33,698 bases of DNA from Chondrus crispus. Lineage: Eukaryota > Rhodophyta > Florideophyceae > Gigartinales > Gigartinaceae. Every line of letters starts with the position of its first letter. Positions within the stretch are counted from its first letter, which is position 1. The stretch lies in the NCBI RefSeq assembly GCF_000350225.1, contig NW_005178491.1:7347-41044 (forward strand). The letters are read 5' to 3'. Positions 1-9,723 of this stretch are shown here, piece after piece. The notes below the pieces were generated by a model that saw nothing but the letters and a program-made list of their open reading frames with translations, was not told the origin of the DNA and ran no database searches. The position numbers and the translations under genes were made by a program.

Positions 1-1089
1 TCCCCCTGCTGCCGGCTGCACATTCCATCGTCCTTAGAACGAGTGTACTGACTCCAAGAGAGTTTCCGATAGAGAATAGAAAGGGAGGGAGTTGGGGAGA
101 ACGGGGGGCGTCTGTGAGGGTTAATGCATGACAGAGGAGGTGTTCACGACGCAGTGACAAAAAAAAGGTTGGACCGTAAGCTGGGAACAAGCGGCGGCGA
201 GACGATCGCGAAATCAATTTATGCCGGTAAAACCAAAACCACAATTATTCCACGCCATCTGAGACCCCCCTCTGTCGGCAACTTGCTCAGGATCGAGATC
301 GTATGTAAGGACCATTTCATGTCCCATTCCCAAAATCGCAAAATAGGTTGTTGCACATGTCTCAGTCGCAATGCTCTATGCAGGTGGCGTTCATGTGGAT
401 CCTGTCATCTCGATCGTACTGCAGCGGGACGAAAGCCTCAACTGCACTTTCACTTCGAACCATACCGACACTACGTGCGTCATCGCACACTCTGAAACAT
501 GAAAAAAAATTATTCAACGACAAAGACAGCATGATCCCACATTACAAAAATCAACTAAAGCCTTTTCCTTCCTTCCAACCCTAATCCGCTAATCTCTCCC
601 TGCCTTCCGCTCAGCAGAGAAGTAGCAAACCCCCTCATCATTTCTATCGTATCACGACCGTAGTGTCCAAATCCCCGTAATCTCCCCGAATCCCTTGTGA
701 CACGGCATCTCCGATGTTTCCGTGGGTGAGGGGTGAGTAATTTGAAACTGCACCTCGTTGAGGCGATGCGGCATCAGTTCCTGTGATCCAATCCGTCCAG
801 CGATGCTCTGTACACACTGGCGCAGCCCCGCTGCCATCGGCTCCGACGCAGACGGAAGGTTACGTGGCGCATCCGTCTTATGCGAGGCACCCTCCGTCCC
901 GCAGGGGACTGCTGCCAGCCCTAGCACTTCGTGTCCCTCGGTTCTCATCGACGAAGAAAGTGCTATTGAATACGCTTGGTCTTCATATCTGTCGGCCAAC
1001 TTGTCGTCGCGTGCTCAAAAACCCCACACAACGCGGATCGCGACATCTTCTCCTTGCCCACCGTCTCAGGCTCTTTTGTTTTTTGAGAA
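1..1089. other. Stretch without a supported gene
   Basis: Several overlapping short frames exist on both strands (for example an ATG-initiated 123-codon frame at 124 on + and frames between 650 and 1100 on both strands). None shows a recognisable motif, a convincing composition or a consistent start. I see no RNA gene or long repeat here. Confidence 0.5.
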
Positions 1090-1599
1090 ATGGGAAACTT
1101 GAAGAAAGTTACGTTCGCTGCCGAGTTGGAAGTGATTTTGGGGCCTCCTACAGATTCTGCTGCCGTCCCAATGGTCACAGAGGAATTGGCCTCCGTCTCT
1201 GACACCGAGGAGGGCGACGGATCTAGTGCGGCCTCCTGCAATGGCGAAGACATAATTCCTACTGCCGATCAACATGTGGACGTCTATGCGAGTTACATAA
1301 CCTATTTAGAGATAAGCGGGCAACTAGGGGGGATTGATGATTATTGGGATGGTGAGGTGGCTGGGTTCGGTCGTAGTGGTGGTGCTTTTGATGGTACTTT
1401 CATTGAGACTCAGACTCCGAGGCGGCAAACCCTTGCGGAGGAGGTGGTTTTGGCATTTCTGCTTGAAGAAGAGGGGGCGCAACACTTACGCCGAAACAGA
1501 GGATCGATCTGTGTTGCCGGACTAACAATCGAGGAAAGCATTTTCCAAGAGTGGCGTAGAGTTCTCCCCCCTCTCCTTCATCAAAAGGGACGCGGTTAA
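1090..1599 (+). CDS. Hypothetical acidic protein, 169 aa
   Basis: An ATG-initiated frame encodes a 169-aa soluble, acidic protein. I do not recognise it. It begins with a basic start (MGNLKKVTF), passes through a Ser/Glu/Asp-rich stretch (about residues 30-60) and ends with a helix-forming part containing LAEEVVLAFLLEEEG and a Trp-Arg-Arg near the C-terminus. There is no signal peptide or membrane segment. Its composition is more protein-like than that of the other frames over the same bases. A - strand frame overlapping 1400-1936 with a hydrophobic N-terminus competes for the 3' half, but I judge it less likely. No operon-like neighbour or clear TATA box is visible. It could be a fragment of a larger decayed gene, since the next three genes to the right are pseudogenes. 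Confidence 0.4.
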   Translation: MGNLKKVTFAAELEVILGPPTDSAAVPMVTEELASVSDTEEGDGSSAASCNGEDIIPTADQHVDVYASYITYLEISGQLGGIDDYWDGEVAGFGRSGGAFDGTFIETQTPRRQTLAEEVVLAFLLEEEGAQHLRRNRGSICVAGLTIEESIFQEWRRVLPPLLHQKGRG

Positions 1600-2655
1600 G
1601 CATGAAAGCTGCAGACAGACTGATGTCTAGAATGTTTTCTCGTTCAAGGTTCTTCGATATAAGAACATCGATCTTGGGATCTACAAAGTATTGGTAGTTG
1701 TAGACAATAACATGAGCGAAGCTGAGACAAAGTCTGGCGGTATAGTATGGGCACCATTTCTTCTGACGAAATAAAGAGAACATGGCCTGTGCGACTATCA
1801 AGAACGTAAAAACACGCCAGACCGGGACATGAGTCATGTTCCAATTTCCAATCCAATGACCTTTGAAGAGCTTGATCCTTACACTTTCAATGAAAATCAT
1901 TATCATTAACTGAGATACAACCAAAGCAGTACGCATGAATCAGTCGAGGGTGGTTTTAAGGGAGCTGCAACCATGGACGAGGCTTCTGCTGATAGTCAAC
2001 ACGGGACCGCAGCCCCTCACTCTGCCTTCATAAGGGCTGCCGACTAATTCAGATTGAACATGGGCGGGAAGTTGGATCAGTGGCAGAGATGCGTCAAGTA
2101 GATGGCGGTCTTATATGTGTGTACCTCAGCGCACTGAACGCAGATAACGGTAGGGCGGCAGTGGAGCAGAGGGTGACGGTGCCGCGGGGGCGGGGGGGGG
2201 GTGAGTTTAGAAAGTAAAACACGGCAACGAAGATGGGTTCCGTAGGGGGGGAGGAAGGGGGGGCCCGGGCGGCTGCAGTGGGGACAAATGGATGAGGGAG
2301 GAGGAGGTTAAGACATGGCGGCATCCGGGACGCGCAGTGCGCACATCCGTCACTTCTGCATACAACTTCCCAGAGCCGTTCCGTTCGACCTTCATACTGC
2401 CGCTCATGGCCGCGTATTTGTCCCATTCGCTAGCCAAGTTGATCATCTGCAGCCTCCAATCACCTATCCATCCACCAACAACTCTCCTCGAATTCCCGAC
2501 CTTTAAACAAACTTTCAGATCAAGGAGCACAACAGACCTCATCCTTCCCCCATTCTCCACCTTTCCCGCAGCCTTCCCAACTTTCCGTCTCGCACCATGT
2601 CCCACGTTGTCACCTCACTGAGCGCCAGTCTTTCCGAGCTGGCGCCCCGACCTCA
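1600..2655. other. Stretch without a supported gene; G-runs
   Basis: No convincing coding frame. The strand between about 2180 and 2280 carries several runs of 6-10 G (GCGGGGGCGGGGGGGGGG type), a possible G-quadruplex or sequence-quality hot spot. The frames on either strand here are low-complexity Pro/Ser/Arg translations. Confidence 0.4.
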
Positions 2656-3799
2656 ATGAGCCACCCGCCCACACAGGTCCTCTTCCCTTCCCCGCCCGAC
2701 ATGTCCGCCACCGTCTTCCCCTCGCACGTCCGCGCCTCCTTCCGTCGCGACCCGACTGACTGCACAGGTGACCTTGTCCGTCTGCTGGACGACATTGCCA
2801 CCCTCACTCACTCTGTCTCCAAGTACGTCGCCGCGAGACATACCCACGCCCGCCCTACCCCCGACGCCGATCATTCGCCTCAGCCATCCGGACCGCGCCC
2901 GCATGTCGCTACGCAGAAGTTGTATAACACGTTGTCTCATGACGGATATGCCTGCATCATTTTAGAAAAGGACCGCGAGGCCCCGCTCACATTTTCCGAA
3001 TCCGCCTTGCATGGCGGTTACGTTCTCATGCTCTCCTCGCTCGACATCGACCAAACCGCCGCAGATAACGTCATCTGCGGCACCATATTCAGCGTGTACA
3101 AGCGAAAGTCCTCCACCGGTCTTCCAGGAAGGCTCAAGGATCTGCAGCAGCCAGTCAACCATCAGGTTCCCGCGGGTTTTTGTCTTGTACTCATCAGCTA
3201 CCACCCTGTAATAAACCATGCATGCCGGTGTGTACAAGTTTTATCTTCAGCCGGTCGCGACCCAATACTTTCTCCAGCCGAACCATCTTATCTCTTTTGA
3301 CAAGCCCTCCTTTAACCTCTACACGGATTACCACCAGTCTCGAACGGACCCGGCATTGGGAAAACACGCCCTCGCGTTTTGTTCCGCCCGTTCGGGAAAC
3401 GTATATGATAATGGCTGCATGATTGCCAACTTTCAGGGCGCCATGGCTGCTGCTTGTCTCTTCATCGGTCATGATATGCACGTCTTGTGCGAAGCTGCAC
3501 CGCTCGCACTTATCGTAGAGCAGATGAGTGGGAAGGCAACTGACGGGGCCGGCAACCGCATTTTGGGTAAGTTTCCACATATCACTACGGCAGGGCTGTG
3601 TCAATACACACTTTTCATACCCTTCTTGCACCCTAATTCAGACGTACCTGACCAAACTTCCAAAACTAATTTCTCTCGCGCCACGCTGTGTACAAAAGAT
3701 AGGGGCGTAGACGATGAGGATGTCCACAAACGGGTCTCGTTTTGCGCGGGGCCAACAGAACTAGTGGATTCCGTAGAGACCACGGCAAGGAAAGCTTGA
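2656..3799 (+). pseudogene. Decayed fructose-1,6-bisphosphatase-like gene
   Basis: Successive + frames match the fructose-1,6-bisphosphatase fold in order. There is an N-terminal helix (LVRLLDDIATLTHSVSKYV), a GTIFSVYK segment that in the family follows the DPLDGSSN metal site, LYSSATTL then GVYKFYLQP (family: YG.ST..V, GV.GFTLDP), then HVLCEAAPLALIVEQMSGKA (family: LYE.NPMAFI.EQAGGKA), and finally EDVHKRVSF (family: iHqRvPv). The gene is broken. The metal site reads SSLDIDQTA instead of DPLDGSSN, the frame changes near 3185, and two adjacent TAA stops lie at about 3208-3213. Between ILG (about 3565) and the last block is an extra piece beginning GGTAAGT and ending TAG before GGGCG, which looks like a spliceosomal intron of about 130 bp. 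The family enzyme hydrolyses fructose 1,6-bisphosphate in gluconeogenesis/Calvin cycle; this copy cannot do so as it stands. Confidence 0.75.
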
Positions 3800-3989
3800 C
3801 CTGCACAACGGGAAGTGTGCATAGTGAAAGTATCACACAGTCGTGTCCATCAGATGCTCTCCTTTCATTCTCTTCTCGATCTGCAAGGTCCGCCGATTCC
3901 TCGATCGCTTGGCAGACGAGAGATATCTTTTCGTCCACGACGGCCTCGTCCTCTCCCTCTAATTTGTCATTTGCCCCGGCAGCCCTCTC

Positions 3990-5053
3990 TCAACCAATCA
4001 GCAAGGCCGGTAAATGTGGAAGAAACTGCAGCTGGAAAACATCTCGTCCCAATGATTTCAAGCCCCGAATGCTGCCGTAAATACTTTCCAACGGAGAATG
4101 CTTGTCAGTTAAAACATCGACGAGCGTCTTGGCCGTCCGCCCGCAACAGACTGGATCAGGATGCAATCTCAAATGCCTCTTCCAGCACGAAAGCGGCGTT
4201 ATCGCCAAGAGGCCAATGATCCCCTCGCCCCAACTGACGTTCGAGTGGGCACGTTAGAAACGGCGCTAGGATTTGGCCATAGTAAGCCTCAATTCCGAAA
4301 TGTGTTTCTTGATAGCATATGGCATAGATCAGCCGTGTCGCGTGATACAGTATTTCAGTACGCCCAGATGCTCCTGCGTTTTCGTGAACCATGCTGCTGC
4401 GAAATTAGGACCACTAGCTGCGCAAGAACAAGAACAGGATCAATCGTTTTCATCGTCGCAATGTCCCGCAAAACCGCGTCAACGCTCGCAGACTCCATTT
4501 CTGCATCAGCCATGACATCTTCAACTGTCTTCACAAAAGCATCAAACTCTGCTTGGATTCTGCCGAATTGTCGAAAATTACATTTGATGACCATGTCAGT
4601 TCGGCGGTCATCCGACAGGAAAATATCGCGAAGAAAACAAGTGATAGTGGACGTACCCTTCCGAAAGCCTCTTCGCCGCGCCGCCCTTCCACCTGATCTC
4701 CGATTCTCCCCCACCACTTGCTCTCCGTCCAACGCAACCCAGCCCGCCTTCTCGGTGACCCCTCCCCCTCCTCCTGGCAGTTCTCTTGTGATCAAATCAT
4801 CCAACCTGACAAGCTTATCCGTCCTCATATATATACACGCCCTCAGCGTCCACAACTCTCTTTGCTAGCCCCCTGACACCCAGCGCAATGACGGGCTCGG
4901 CGCTGCCCCTCCACAACGCAGTGGCGACATCTTCTACGGCGAGGCCAGTGCACTTGGAATGGACCATGAAGCCCTTGAGTCTACTGTAGTCTCCAATTGA
5001 ACCAGGACATCCTCAGACTCGTCCTCTCGCCTTCGCCCAAACTCTTCCCTTGC
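3990..5053 (-). pseudogene. Decayed TAF6-like (TFIID/SAGA subunit) gene
   Basis: Read right to left, the - strand gives the TAF6 order. The end of the histone fold is EDVLVQLETTVDSRAFMVHSK (about 5010-4945; family ..EDV.YRL.....A..FMRHSKR), then LAVEDVATALW. Next come the linker AGWVALDGEQVVGEN (family HWLA.EGVQP..PEN), a helical part around FDAFVKTVEDVMADAEMES, then GIEAYYGQILAPFLTCPLE and GDHWPLGDNAAFVLEEAFE (family LEPYLH.L.P..LTC, HWALRDFAA). The last block is DKHSPLESIYGSIRGLKSLG (family ..PL.SRYGAI.GL..LG). The blocks lie in different frames. A 1-nt slip occurs at about 4815, where YIYEDG meets a stop while the next frame continues DKLVRLDDL. Further shifts occur near 4370 and near 4165. 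The 5' end (first histone-fold helix) is not recognisable; a possible 3' splice site (CGCTAG) lies near 5053. TAF6 pairs with TAF9 in TFIID. This copy looks inactive unless several short introns hide the breaks. Confidence 0.75.
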
Positions 5054-5059
5054 CTAGCG

Positions 5060-5930
5060 TTATGTGCGATGCTTGTCCTGTATATGATACAGTACCCATT
5101 ACCTGCGGTCTTCAGAATTCGATCCGTGATCTCTTGCCAGCCCTCTGCTCATCCGCTACGAAGTGTGATCCCTCCATCCATCCACGTCTCCTCATCCTCA
5201 TAGCTTCGTCCCCGGATGCAAATATCACATGTCTTCCGTCCGCACTCATACCAACAATGCGCCCCCTGTCCGTGTGTCTGTCCAGTCAACGAGCCCCCCT
5301 CCTTGTCCTCCGTCTGGTACGAATACCGCAACTGCCGTGCACAGTGCGTACGCCTCGTTGTCAGAACATGCACTCGCGCTTCATAATGCCGGGTGATGCA
5401 TGCATGCAGAACACGAGCTGAAGCTTTTCATGGCTCCCCTACTGTCGACTGTCGTCCTGACGATGATGCTCCCCCCCCCCCAAAAAAAAGTTCGCACTTT
5501 CCTTCGTATTCATTGCAAAGCGCATAAGGCTGATGCCACCTGCAGATCGGCTCGTCCCAGACCACAAAGTCGCATGCGATATCTGAGCTCAAAGAAGGCA
5601 AACTGTCCCCCACACAGTGCAGGGCGTCTTCTCAGGCCACACTGTCTTCCGCTTCCCCAGCGGTGTACAATTACATATATGCTAGTCCGATCGACGCAAG
5701 AGCACACAAGGTTTGATTAGAGATCCAATCCTAATCGTAGTCTGCACTGGAGCTGCCGCTTTCGTCGGATGAGTCATGTGCGGCTTCGTGGTCGATCGGA
5801 GACTGGATCTTGACTTCTTCTACTGCAGACCCTACACTACAAGGCAAACATCTCCCTCGTCGTCGCTGACGTCATCTTCTTCTTCGCTTCGCTGTGCAAA
5901 CCAGCTCCACTGATTCCCTCTTCACCTCCT
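5060..5930 (-). pseudogene. Decayed acidic / beta-propeller-like coding remnant
   Basis: Pieces of protein-like sequence appear on the - strand in changing frames. From right to left these are EEEDDVSDDEGDV (about 5870-5840), a Ser/Asp-rich piece IDHEAAHDSSDESGSSSADYD ending in a stop at 5731-5733, a piece DIACDFVVWDEPICRWHQP (about 5590-5530), and IVGMSADGRHVIFASGDEAM (about 5250-5190). The DGR.V.FASGD and VVWD motifs suggest WD40/beta-propeller blades behind an acidic N-terminus. I cannot assign a family. Frame changes between the pieces argue for decay. It lies directly upstream, on the same strand, of the TAF6-like pseudogene. Overlapping + frames (for example an ATG frame at 5229-5396) look like shadows. 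Confidence 0.35.
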
Positions 5931-7649
5931 CCTGCGAAGTCCGCTCTCCTCTTCAACCTTCCGTCTTTGAAATTTCCGGACAGAATATTCTTCCCGCCCC
6001 TCCTCCCTCGCACGAGTTGCAATTGCGACCTTCGCAAACTCTGATCAACAGCTTCACTGGATCTGTTCCAATATGAACAGAACGGACAACACGAGCTGAA
6101 AGCAAAGGCCTTTCAACTGAAAACTCCTCCGAGTAGCCACGTCCAAGAAAAAAGAACCGCAAAATCGATACCAATTACTATCTTGGCAGCGCTACGCAAC
6201 ATCCACTATCGATCAGTCACATACTTTTTGTCAGAAATAATTCCCGAAAGCATCTATCCCTCAAGACCACTTCCCTCAACCCAGACCCCTTGATGGCTCA
6301 TAACAAAAATGTGAGAAGTTGCCCCTCATTCAACGAATCCCCTTCACAGCGTGCTCCGAATGACGCGTTCGCGCGGCGGCGGAGAAACAACGGTGCGATG
6401 ACCGCGGGAGCAGTTTTGAGCAGAGCGCAGGCGGTTCACTTCCCAAACGCAAGCTCACGAGACGTGGCGCGTATGCCCGCGTATTTTTCGAAGACAAATT
6501 TGATCCTGGTGCACACGATTGCGAGCGGGGAGCAGAACAGTTAGTAAGTAGAAGCAGGTTGCGAAGATGGGGAGGGGGATTAGGAGATGAGGAGGGGGTT
6601 GAAATGGGAGGGGAGGGGAGGGGGGTTGAGGAGGAGGAGGAGGAGGAGGAGGAGGAGCGGGTTGGGGATAGGCGGGATGGGCAGTGCCTGAATCACATCG
6701 TCTTGCGCACTTGAGGAGTTATCTCGAAAAACGACAGGACAGCACTGCCCATGATTATACTGCGCTGCGTGCGGGCGCCACGATGATGTTGCGGAGACGC
6801 AGGCAAAGGAGACATTAGAACTAGGTTTCAGAACGGGGTCAGAAAACAGGCGGGAGGGAGGTAGGCGGGTAGACGGGTAGGGTGATGGGAGATCGATCGG
6901 AGTCATGACGATGTTGCGGTGATGCGACGGGCGTTTCGAGTGACAATGAGAAGAAGCGCTGGATTTGTTTGGGAGGCGAGGCGGTGGAAGATAGAGCGGT
7001 GAAGCTTCGGAAGCAGCAGAGCAGATGTGAAGGAAGGAGAGGAAGCGGTAAGAGAGGAAGGAGAGCGCACTGAGGTGAGCGATTCTGCCGGGGGATGGGA
7101 CCGGGGACGCGCGGGGGACGGGGGAGACGGGAGACGGGGGAAGGGACGGTGGGAAGAAAAGATGGAAGAAGGGACGACGGTGATGATGTGTGATGACAGG
7201 ACAGGGACGGGCGTCGGCGGCGGCGGTGGTACTGTAGAATAAAAAAAATAAAAAAACAGAAATTGAGGATTGAAACGGAAAGCGGACCACACCGTACCGG
7301 CTTGTTTTCGACCTTTTCGCAATGGTGTAAACTGCGCATCAAACGTTGCTTCCAGTTGATCTTACAGTAGAAATTCGAAAATTTCGTAACGCCGTCAGAA
7401 ACTATGACAAAACAACATCTGCGCACTTTACAGAAGAAAAGCTTACTCTAAGCCACACCGTCTTACGTGGCATTTCGCTCAGTCAGTCAACTTGCTGCTT
7501 ACAGAGCCCCCACCAGGAATCGAACTCGGACATGCTGACACTCAGAGACTGAATCGGACAACTGGGACACTGGGACCGAAAAAATGCTGTTTTGGTTGGA
7601 TCTGAAAATTTGCATCTCTCGGTGGGTATTTAATATAGACGATTGGCCA
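5931..7649. other. Mostly non-coding, purine-rich
   Basis: No supported gene. A short + frame from an ATG at about 6293 to 6544 (about 83 aa, Arg/Asn-rich) is the only candidate, and nothing supports it. From about 6550 to 7230 the + strand is strongly G/A-rich, including a GAG/GGA trinucleotide run at about 6628-6657 and many G-runs at 7090-7155. The long - strand frame across it (Pro/Ser/Leu-rich, GTG-initiated) is a low-complexity translation. A stretch at 7516-7569 resembles Pol III A and B boxes on the - strand but does not fold as a tRNA. Confidence 0.45.
6550..7230. repeat. Purine-rich tract with GAG repeats and G-runs
   Basis: The + strand is almost continuously purine-rich, with a (GAG)n microsatellite near 6628-6657. 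At 7090-7155 there are at least seven runs of three or more G within about 65 bases. Such a tract can form triplex or G-quadruplex structures. Confidence 0.7.
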
Positions 7650-8345
7650 ACCTAATCCACCTAAACCACTTAAACCCAATCTCAACCTAAACCACTTAAA
7701 CCACATAAACCACCTAAACCACCTAAACCCACTGTCAACCTAAACCAGCTAATCCACTTAAACGTGCTACACTTGCTAAACCTGAAAAACCCAATCTCAA
7801 CCTAAACCCCTAAACCACCTCAACCCAATCGCAACCTAAACCTGCTAAACCACCTAAACCTGCTACACCTGCAAAACCACATAAACCCAATCTCAACCTA
7901 AACCTGCTAACCTTCCTAAACCTCGTACACATGCTAAATCACATAAACCGTTAAACTTCGTACATCGCTAAACCGGTCAACCTCGTAAACCATTCCGCCA
8001 CCTAAACCCGGTATTCCACCTACACCACATAAACCCCGTAATCAACCTAAACCACCTAAACCACCTAAACCCCGTAATCAACCTAAACCACCTAATCCAC
8101 CTAATCCACCTAATCCACATAACCCACATAATCCTTCTAATCCACCTAACCCACAATACCCTCCTAACCCACAATACCCTCCTAACCCACAATACCCTCC
8201 TAACTCACCTACCTTCCTAACCCCCTAAATTCCTAATATATAATATATACGCCCTACTCCCCCTCTGTTCGGACATGGGAATAGATAGTCCCTACATCGT
8301 TATATCAATATGCGTAAACCTGTGATTCCGCCTAATTCCCCTAAT
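7650..8345. repeat. Degenerate 9-bp minisatellite, CCTAAACCA / CCTAATCCA type
   Basis: Dozens of imperfect 9-bp units (CCTAAACCA, CCTAATCCA, CCTAACCCA, often broken by AATCTCAA) run through the region. A - strand frame through it reads as a Trp-Ile-Arg repeat and is a shadow. The unit recalls a plant-type telomere repeat (CCCTAAA) but is 9 bp, degenerate and interstitial. Related GGGATTAG-type arrays occur at 15525-15710 and 28390-28500 on the opposite strand. Confidence 0.8.
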
Positions 8346-9580
8346 TCCCTAAACGGACAGGGATAGTCGTAAGAGGGCGGGCGCGTTGGAGGAGGGGCAA
8401 CAGGAGTACGGAAGGGGAGCGGTGTGGTTCCAGAGAACGTGCGGATGAGATTGTCTCATACAGTATGTGGTCATTCAGGGCGGGGGAAGGAGTGGAACGG
8501 ACAGAGTAAGTGAGATCAGTAGTGAACCAATACACGCGCGTTACGAGGAGCGCCAGCCAGTAGATGCGCGTCGGGATTCAGGGGCCTGAATAGGGGAACC
8601 GCGAATGATATCGTGACAGCGACGAACGGGATCAATGACGCGACATGACAGCGAAGATGACGTCCATCCGGCCAACAGTTGCGGTCGGATGCATGTCGGC
8701 AATTTTCGACGTCCATCCGGTATGATAAAATAATCAAATTTGGCCCTGTGCGCATTGAAATTTTTCCAGATTTTTTTCTAGCCAATGCGCACTCCGTCAG
8801 ACCGAAGTAAATTTGCGCTTAATTTCAGTCCACCTGAACGCGCGTCTGTTCGGACATGGGTATAGGAAATATCCCACCGAGTCCCCTACTTCCACCTAAT
8901 TCCCAATTACTTGATGGTAATTGGTTGTGTCAATTACCAAGTACGACTTGCGTGCAGAACAAACGGTTGCTACTCCCGGCACAAAAGTGTTAGCATCACC
9001 TCGCCGAAAATTGAAAAGCAACTTCTATTCTCTGTGCCATAGTCATGTGATACCATATGGTACCGTCATAGCTTTCGTCTCACGACGACGTATGCCTTAT
9101 TCATATCTCTTCCTTAAATTTGCATGTATTATGTAAACCGGCGATTCCCAGGCCAGCGGGCTGTACTGTACATACATGATGAAATATTGCTCTTGCGCCT
9201 CTAATGGCACATGGCATAATTTGATTTGATTTTTGTGCAATCACAATTGAATGGCTGTGGCCGGACGTTCATAAAATTTTGGTCAGAAATTATCCACACC
9301 CATGTTGCGTTTCCAGTGCGTGTGGGAACTGTTTATACACCATTGGCCTATTCATCCTGATATTTGCCTAAATTTTATTGTCACGCCGATGTCACATCGG
9401 AGCAACACTTTTCGGCAGTATACGACCGTCACGTCACACGAAGGTCTTCTCCGTTCCACCTTCCTATTATTCCACTGCTCTCATGACTTGTCTACGTGTG
9501 ACGGTCACGGTCCCCAGGTGAATCATTCTCTCGTCGCACGGTCCCCGTGTCATTTTTACCTAAACTCCTCATGTCTCTGG
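8346..9580. other. Intergenic; short dispersed repeats only
   Basis: No supported gene. The phrase TCTGTTCGGACATGGG recurs at about 8265 and 8845. A 14-mer CGACGTCCATCCGG-like phrase recurs at about 8660 and 8708. GACCGTCACGTCACACG at about 9423 is roughly inverted at 9494-9511, just upstream of the next gene's promoter, and could be a regulatory site. Confidence 0.4.
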
Positions 9581-9584
9581 GCTC

Positions 9585-9592
9585 TATAAATA
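9585..9592 (+). promoter_or_regulatory. TATA box (TATAAATA) of the 517-aa gene
   Basis: TATAAATA stands about 140 bp upstream of the main ATG and about 60 bp upstream of a short uORF. It is a textbook TATA match in an otherwise mixed-composition region. Confidence 0.55.
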
Positions 9593-9647
9593 AATAACCC
9601 TCCTCGTCGATCTCAAAGTTGCCCCTTCGAGCCCTCCCAATATCCTC

Positions 9648-9722
9648 ATGCTTTTCCGCCTCTGCTCGTTCTCCTCGCTTCGCCTCAGTCCTCACCCCTC
9701 GCTTTGTATCCTCAAGTCTTAA
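9648..9722 (+). other. Upstream ORF, 24 codons, ends 1 nt before main ATG
   Basis: An ATG at 9648 opens a 24-codon frame rich in Leu/Ser/Phe that stops with TAA at 9720-9722. The main ATG follows one base later, at 9724. If transcription starts near 9615, this uORF is inside the leader and could reduce translation of the main frame or allow reinitiation. Confidence 0.4.
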
Positions 9723-9723
9723 C

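Noticed and set aside
4161..4868. 235-aa + strand frame
   Set aside because: The opposite strand carries ordered TAF6 blocks, so this is a shadow.
6580..7290. Long - strand frame with a signal-peptide-like N-terminus
   Set aside because: It has no ATG at its start and is a Pro/Ser/Leu translation of a purine-rich tract; two other frames over the same bases look alike.
7505..7577. tRNA-like A box and B box (GAGTTCGATTCC) on the - strand
   Set aside because: The D stem, anticodon stem and acceptor ends do not pair, so it is not a tRNA gene; at most a decayed Pol III element.
7977..8192. Trp-Ile-Arg repeat protein on -
   Set aside because: Translation of the 9-bp minisatellite.
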